Shown in pieces: positions 58,733 to 64,000 of a stretch of 64,000 nt of DNA. The stretch is from assembly GCA_035610365.1 (NCBI GenBank), contig CM069437.1:31577507-31641506 (forward strand), written 5' to 3'. The notes under the pieces were generated by a model that was given only the letters and a program-made list of their open reading frames with translations, had not been told where the DNA came from and did no database searches. A program made the translations under genes and the position numbers. Each line of letters opens with the position of its first letter. The stretch's first letter is position 1. The DNA is from Aquatica leii (lineage: Eukaryota > Arthropoda > Insecta > Coleoptera > Lampyridae).

Positions 58733-60306
58733 TAAGCTCAACTGAATCACTTGCAAAGTGATATATGTTTTTTGTTCATTTTTTGCGTAGCCTTAGTTTT
58801 TTTTATAATCAGAGGTACAGTCAATCCTAATTAGCTTAAATTATTAAGACCCAACGTTTTTTAATCTCTTTACCTCAAGTCACGGTACGTATTTGACAAA
58901 AATTTGAAACACGTATCAAAAATTAAGGTTTGAACAATACTACATTAACATCTTATTATGTAAACAAAATTTTAAACCTGGCATAAACGATGTAATACAT
59001 TCTTTTCAGATCTATAATTTAACTAAAATCGGGTATTTAAAGATGTTAAATGCAAAAATATCAAAAAATTTTTTTAATTACTCGAATACTAGAATTACGT
59101 TTAACCAGAAACTTGACTTTTTGCAATTTCTGCTTTTAATGCTGCACATAAGTCTGCTATAGTTTAACAAACAATAATGTAATTGTGTTTGTAAATGAAA
59201 TTAAATATTTTCATTATTGTGCGGTTTACCAACATAACGATTAATTAGTGGATACAATAACATCAACATAATTACAAGTAATTTAAAACCGTTTACTTTT
59301 TGAACTGAAAATTATTTTACGGCACAAAATTAACTTAAAAAAGTGTTTTTATTTAAATTCTTTTAAATTTTTGTTATACTTTAAAATGCTAAAAAACTAA
59401 TTATTAAAACACATATTTACTATTGTAGGTAATTAAATAAATTAAAACTATTTTTTGTACATTAATAAAAAACAGCTGTTTGTTTACATACTGTTTCAAT
59501 TGTTAAGGTTAACTTTTAGACGTAAAGCTTTACCCTAAAATATTTACTAAAAAGAAAAAAGAGATAAAGATATCAACAATGCTGTTTAAATCTGGGATTA
59601 AGATAAAAATACAACAAAAAAATTGGTTATGAAGTAACAAATAAAAAATTATAATAAAACATAATAATTAAAATTATTAAACAATTTTTTGCAACTTGTA
59701 TAATGCGTCACTTCAAACAAATTAAATGTTCAAAAGCAGAATACGCAACAATAAGAAGATATACCGAATCCTCAGGTAGTAGTGAAATTTTGAATAATAC
59801 ATTTTAAACATTGCATTATTATTAACAGTAAATCAAACAATTTTAAAATAATTACGTAAATGTCAAAAGTAAAGATTAAATTTTGTTGGTGTTTTTTAGT
59901 ATATATAAACTTAAAACATTATTTATTTATGGTATTTCAAAAACTATGTAACATCCATTATCTGTAATAAAGAGAAAGCTTTTTTTGTGCTTTTGTACTA
60001 CACGAGCTTTGTTTAAATATTTTTCTACAGTTAATAATTTCTTAGTTTGCTAAAAACCAATGTTTTACTGAAACTATTTTTACAGTATTTTATTTTTATG
60101 CATTAATTAATGTAAACCTAGATTTTAAACTATTTTTTTTGTGTTTTGTAAAATGGTGTAAAATGCGTGCGTGCGTGCGTGTGTGTTTGTTTATACATAA
60201 ATAATATTATTATGAATAATTTTGTACGTATGTAAATTATTTGAATTATTTTTACATTTTCTTATAGAGATAATTCTTAGTAACAATTTATTCAAATAAA
60301 AAAATA
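58733..60306. other. AT-rich sequence without supported genes
   Basis: No coding or terminal repeats seen. A short tandem tract (about 60164-60187) is described separately. Confidence 0.5.
60164..60187. repeat. GCGT microsatellite
   Basis: Three to four tandem GCGT units grading into GTGT. Confidence 0.8.
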
Positions 60307-60711
60307 TTCTAACATTAACAGTTTCTTATATATTTTATTTATAATTGAACATTAGTTCACAAAAATAAAATATAGCTTTAAATTCTACCTGCGCTGATTT
60401 TAAAAAAAATTCATATCTTGAAAAAAAATAATTTTTACTGATTTACTAAAAGGGAACGCATTATCAAGGCGCACAAATATATAGTTGGTCGATATGACAA
60501 AATAAGCTTAATTTGCTATATTTCGGTTATGTCTTAACGAAATTGAGGAGAAAAATTTCAAAAAAAGTATAGCATGTTAAGAAGTCAATATATACGTGTA
60601 CATATCACTTCAAAGTGGTTTTATAAGAACATAACTTAAAAAAAATATGTAGACATTTCTTCATCATTTCTTATAGGAAAATCGTGTGTTGACCACAACA
60701 GTTTTTTTTAA
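60307..60711 (+). repeat. dispersed repeat R1, copy 2
   Basis: Same-orientation partner of 39519-39794, with about 85 additional bases after GCACAAATAT, containing TAGTTGGTCGATATGAC and CGGTTATGTC. It ends about 50 bases before the LTR at 60764. No coding. Confidence 0.75.
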
Positions 60712-61864
60712 TAAATGAAAATAGTTATACGATTCAACAAATATGTTTTTTTGTTACTAAAGATGTTACGTGCATAAATTTAAAAAAGCACTACCCTCTA
60801 TATTGGTTGAATTAAAATTAGATTTTTGCTTTGACGCTTTTTGCCGAGTTTTCTTTTTACTTCATTTCGTGTCAAGACGTTGAACCAGCAACTACTTAAA
60901 ATGACTTGTGATATTTAAATTTAAAGTTTCTAACAACATTGACGTAAATGGAAATGAAATTGTAATTTAATTACGCATTTATAGTAGTTTATTCGTCACA
61001 GGGTAAGCTTTTCATATCCGTTTTTAGAATTCTTTGGTAATTTCCTTCTTAATTTAATAGCACGTCTCGCCACGTTTTTGGCTGTATGATTCGATGCATT
61101 ATCGATCGATGAAGGGTTAATATCGACAAATACCTTCATAGAACGAGTATAACTCTGGAAGGCCTACATTTAAAACTAAAAACGAAAACAAGCTTTTCTT
61201 CGAGATTCTACTTATGCGTCAAGCAACTGCGAAACCAACTTTCACTCAATATGTGCAACAACATTTGATAATCGGTTTCTTATGTGTACTTTCTTTTAGT
61301 AGTAATTAACAATTTTGTAGATTCTTGCTTTCGTGAGTCATTGTGTTGACACGATTTGCTATTCAAATTTATTGCAGGCTGACTCAACGAGGAAAACGTT
61401 TTCTTTGAGCAAGTAGGTACTGGATTGTGAGTAAATTTTTTTAATTATTTTGTCGCTGTCAGAAAAGTCACTCACGGAATTTTGCTTGTTTTAACTTAGG
61501 TAATTACAATAATTGTTTCAATACCATTGAGGTAGTTTCACTGATTATTTTGTTTGTATCGCATGCTGTGTACAAACGATATTTGTCATGTAATTTTTTT
61601 TGCTATCGACATCGTATAAACTTATGTATTGTGTGTTGCCGATACTTCCGACATTTATGGATTGCGAATTTCTGAGACTTGTTGATAATAATCTACGTTA
61701 TTAAATTAAAGTTGTTATTTACCTATTTTATCTTTCCTTCATGGTAACATATCTTTCTTTTTGTTGGTTACAAGAAAACCAGTGTTACAAAGATTACGAA
61801 CCTGAAATTTGTTACAAACTTGGACCTTTTGTCCTGATCGAGACAGAAGTTTTACTTATACGAG

Positions 61865-63168
61865 GATCGTCTACAAAGTAACCTCCGTTTTGAACTAAAA
61901 ATTAAACCAGTTGAGGTACAAAAATTTTATTATATACATCTTAAAACTACAGCTTTTCTCTACTTTTCTATATAATTGCCAAACAAATTCAGGCACTTAT
62001 CATATCTTCTAACAGTCTTTGAAATGCCGCCTGCAAAAAACTTTGCCGCCTGGGAACGTAGCCAACCCGTTACGGCGTTTTGAAGCGCTTTGTAACTCTC
62101 AAACCGCTGTGATACAAGCTACCGCTTTATGTACAAAAACAGGTAAAAATCACTAGGTGCCAAATCTGGGCTGTAGAGCGGGTGGTTAAAAACGTCCCAT
62201 TTCAAATTGGCCAAAAGCTTATTTGTTCTTTGGGCTGTGTGAGGGAGAGCGTTGTCATGAACAAACACAACGCCCGATGTCGAAAGTCCACGACGCTTGT
62301 TTTGAATTGCTTTTCTGAGTCGTTTGAACGTTTCGCAATAAACTGCAGATGTGATAGTCGTACCACGTTCCATAAAATCAACGAGTAAAATTCCCTTAGC
62401 ATCCCAAAAAACTGTAGCTAGCAATTTTCTCGCTGATAACGTTTGGAGGGCTTTCTTTGGCTTGCTTGGAGAAGCAGTATGCCCCCATTGCATTGACTGC
62501 TGTTAAGTCTCAGCATTTACATAGGCTACCCAAGTCTCATCTCTGGTACCAATTCTGTTCAGAAATTCTTCTCCTTCAACGTTATACCAAGAAAGAAAGT
62601 CTATGGCAGAGCTCATCCTCTTCATTTTGTGGTCGTCGGTGAGCACTTTAGGTATCCAACGAGCACAAAACTTGTGGTAGCCTAGTTTTTCAGTCACTAT
62701 CTCGTGTACAAGGCTCCGAGAAATTTCAGGAAAATTATCGGAAAGCTGAGAGATTGTTAAGCGCCGGTTCTCACAATTTTTTTTGTTAACTCTGCTCACC
62801 AAGTCATCAGTCACAAGAGATGGCCTACCGCTCCTCTCCTCATCGTGAACGTTTGTTCTTCCATTTTTAAAAAAGCGAACCTACTAAAGGACTAGACCTT
62901 TACTCATAATGTTTGGGTCATAGACCGCACACAATTCACCATGAATTTTAGCTGCTAAATAATTTTTCTTCCACAGAAATCGTATTACTCCACGCACTTC
63001 ACACTTGGCGGGATTTTGTATCGCAGCGCTCATGTTTTTAGGTTATAAAAAGAGAACGCGTGAACGTACGATGCTCCCTCTTGCACAGCTAGAAACGTAC
63101 TGAACGGTAGTGCCCACCAATGTCAGAATGGCGGCGTTACCCCCATTACTTTAAACTTCCCCTATCTC
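61865..63168 (-). mobile_element. mariner transposon in the solo LTR
   Basis: The left end near GTCTACAAAGTAACC and the right end, inward, near AGTTTAAAGTAATGG are weak inverted repeats. About 1.3 kb, a mariner size. A TA precedes the left end. Compared with the intact LTR copy, about 35 bases of LTR are missing at the insertion. Confidence 0.82.
61960..63033 (-). pseudogene. mariner transposase with three stop codons
   Basis: The minus-strand coding starts MSAAIQNPAKCEVRGVIRFL at 63033 and ends NLFGNYIEK before a TAG at 61960-61962, about 358 codons, near the family length. The HTH region is followed by LTISQLSDNFPEISRSLVHE. DD34D residues are present: RDETWVAYVN (Gly before Asp is Arg), VFVHDNALPHTA and YSPDLAPSDFYLFL. 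Three in-frame stops, in the N-terminal region near 62885, at 62503-62505 and at 62119-62121, are single-base nonsense changes; I saw no large gaps. The enzyme would cut and paste the element at TA sites. Confidence 0.9.
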
Positions 63169-63224
63169 CGACTGTGTGAGTTTGCCATGCAAAGTTTGTA
63201 AGACCTATAAGTTTGTAACAAAGA

Positions 63225-64000
63225 TGTTATTTCTCTTTTAGGCCACGTGAAGTTCGACAGCGTTGACCTCAATAATTTAAAATGATTATGAAACCAAACG
63301 ATAAACGTATTCTTTGTCTACCTATTTAAATCATATAATTACAAAAAAAATTATTGCTAATTTCAAATCCTTTGGGGTTATAGACGTTTTAATTGAGCTA
63401 AGTATAAAATTTTTGCATACGAAAAATACTATGTAGCGTGCTTTTGGTATATAACTACTCTTAGAGGTAAAATGTTCTTTTTACATTAGGTTAAAATGAC
63501 CCCAGATACAATTTTACAGAAAAAGTGGTAACGTTATATAACATTAACGACTTATCTAATAAGAGTAATAGAAAAACAGTCACCCTTGATAACAAACTAT
63601 TTTGAAAAAACAGGAATTTATCGCTTTTAACTATTCTACACAATGTATCGTTCTTTTGTAGCAAATAAAATCAGTGTTTCCATCAGAGAAATACTGTTTT
63701 TTCTAAAATATAATTTTTTTGTTTTCCAGTTCATCTGAAATAACAAAATTATTACTAGAAGAATAAGAATCAAGTAGACAATAGATGGATAACATTGCAA
63801 AAGAATTTAAAAAAAGTTGTAAACACCGGAGATTTAAGCTAAAAAAATTACTTTTGTTATGCTAAGAAAATATTTTATAATTACTACTACTTGTTAATTG
63901 CAATCGGTTATTATTATCTATTGAATGGGAAAGTCAAATCCGAAATTTTTTTTTGATTCTATTAGGACATTAATATTGCCTTTATAAATTAATTTCAAAG
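63225..64000. other. AT-rich sequence without supported genes
   Basis: No coding or terminal repeats recognised to the window end. Confidence 0.5.

Larger units (their letters stand above)
60764..63220 (+). repeat. solo LTR (Ty3/gypsy 1 family) holding a mariner
   Basis: Begins TGTTACGTGC and ends GTTTGTAACA, with a 4-bp duplication AAGA at 60760-60763 and 63221-63224. Shared landmarks are CACAGGGTAAGC (about 60998), GATTGTGAGTAAA (about 61424) and GATACTTCCGACA (about 61640). The mariner replaced a stretch that in the other copies holds GATCTGGCGCCC. The LTR sequence resumes with CTATCTCCGACTGTGTGAG. Confidence 0.88.

Noticed and set aside
1..64000. CRISPR arrays, rRNA or tRNA genes, bacterial operons
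   Set aside because: No regularly spaced repeats, no tRNA cloverleaf or rRNA-like sequence was recognised, and the spliced genes show a eukaryotic genome.

Overview
The window is an AT-rich insect chromosome segment, probably from a beetle-like or other large-genome insect; the order is a weak inference from the mix of elements. It lies inside one developmental gene on the minus strand, a Pax3/7-group gene most like gooseberry-neuro (gsb-n). Two coding exons are secure. Positions 41287-41600 encode about 104 residues of the paired domain, and positions 1899-2013 encode the end of the paired domain plus the octapeptide. They join in phase 0 with consensus splice sites, so the 39,273 bases between them are one intron. 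The first coding exon (above 41600) and the homeodomain exons (below position 1) were not found, so the gene extends past both window ends.

Almost everything else is transposable-element sequence, much of it nested. From left to right: a Penelope-like element (PLE A, minus strand, 2811-12390) is split by an APE-type LINE (3098-5823), a piggyBac (7125-8753) and a hAT (9289-11685), and the hAT itself holds a hAT-type MITE (9574-9762). Next come a second PLE family (12.5-13.7 kb), a Ty3/gypsy element (14277-18918), a 744-bp TIR element (18959-19702), a third PLE with a long inverted arm (22440-25345), and another Ty3/gypsy element (about 26.2-30.7 kb) interrupted by a solo LTR (28219-29411). These are followed by a Tigger/pogo element (30719-32483), a Tc1/IS630-type transposase (33350-34191), a TIR element carrying a DUF4806-like gene (34899-36642), and a Crypton-like tyrosine recombinase (37217-37870).

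Upstream of the paired-domain exon the pattern continues: a second Crypton relic (42908-43440), a copia reverse transcriptase scrap (43.8-44.2 kb), a decayed Ty3/gypsy element (45.2-48.1 kb), a piggyBac relic (48.1-49.0 kb), a hAT 3' end (50.8-51.3 kb) and a Tigger C-terminus (51.4-51.75 kb). A long copia element (51781-58727) has a nearly intact piggyBac inside its 5' LTR (51917-54535). The last large element is a solo LTR (60764-63220) holding a mariner (61865-63168).

Insertion order can be read from target-site duplications: TTAA for both piggyBacs, 8 bp for the hAT and its MITE, 5 bp for copia, 4 bp for the LTRs. Hammerhead-like ribozyme motifs occur in the pseudo-LTRs of two PLE families. 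The least explained item is the DUF4806-type TIR element with repeated palindromic TGGACGTCCA motifs and no visible transposase. Other gaps are AT-rich with no gene I can support.
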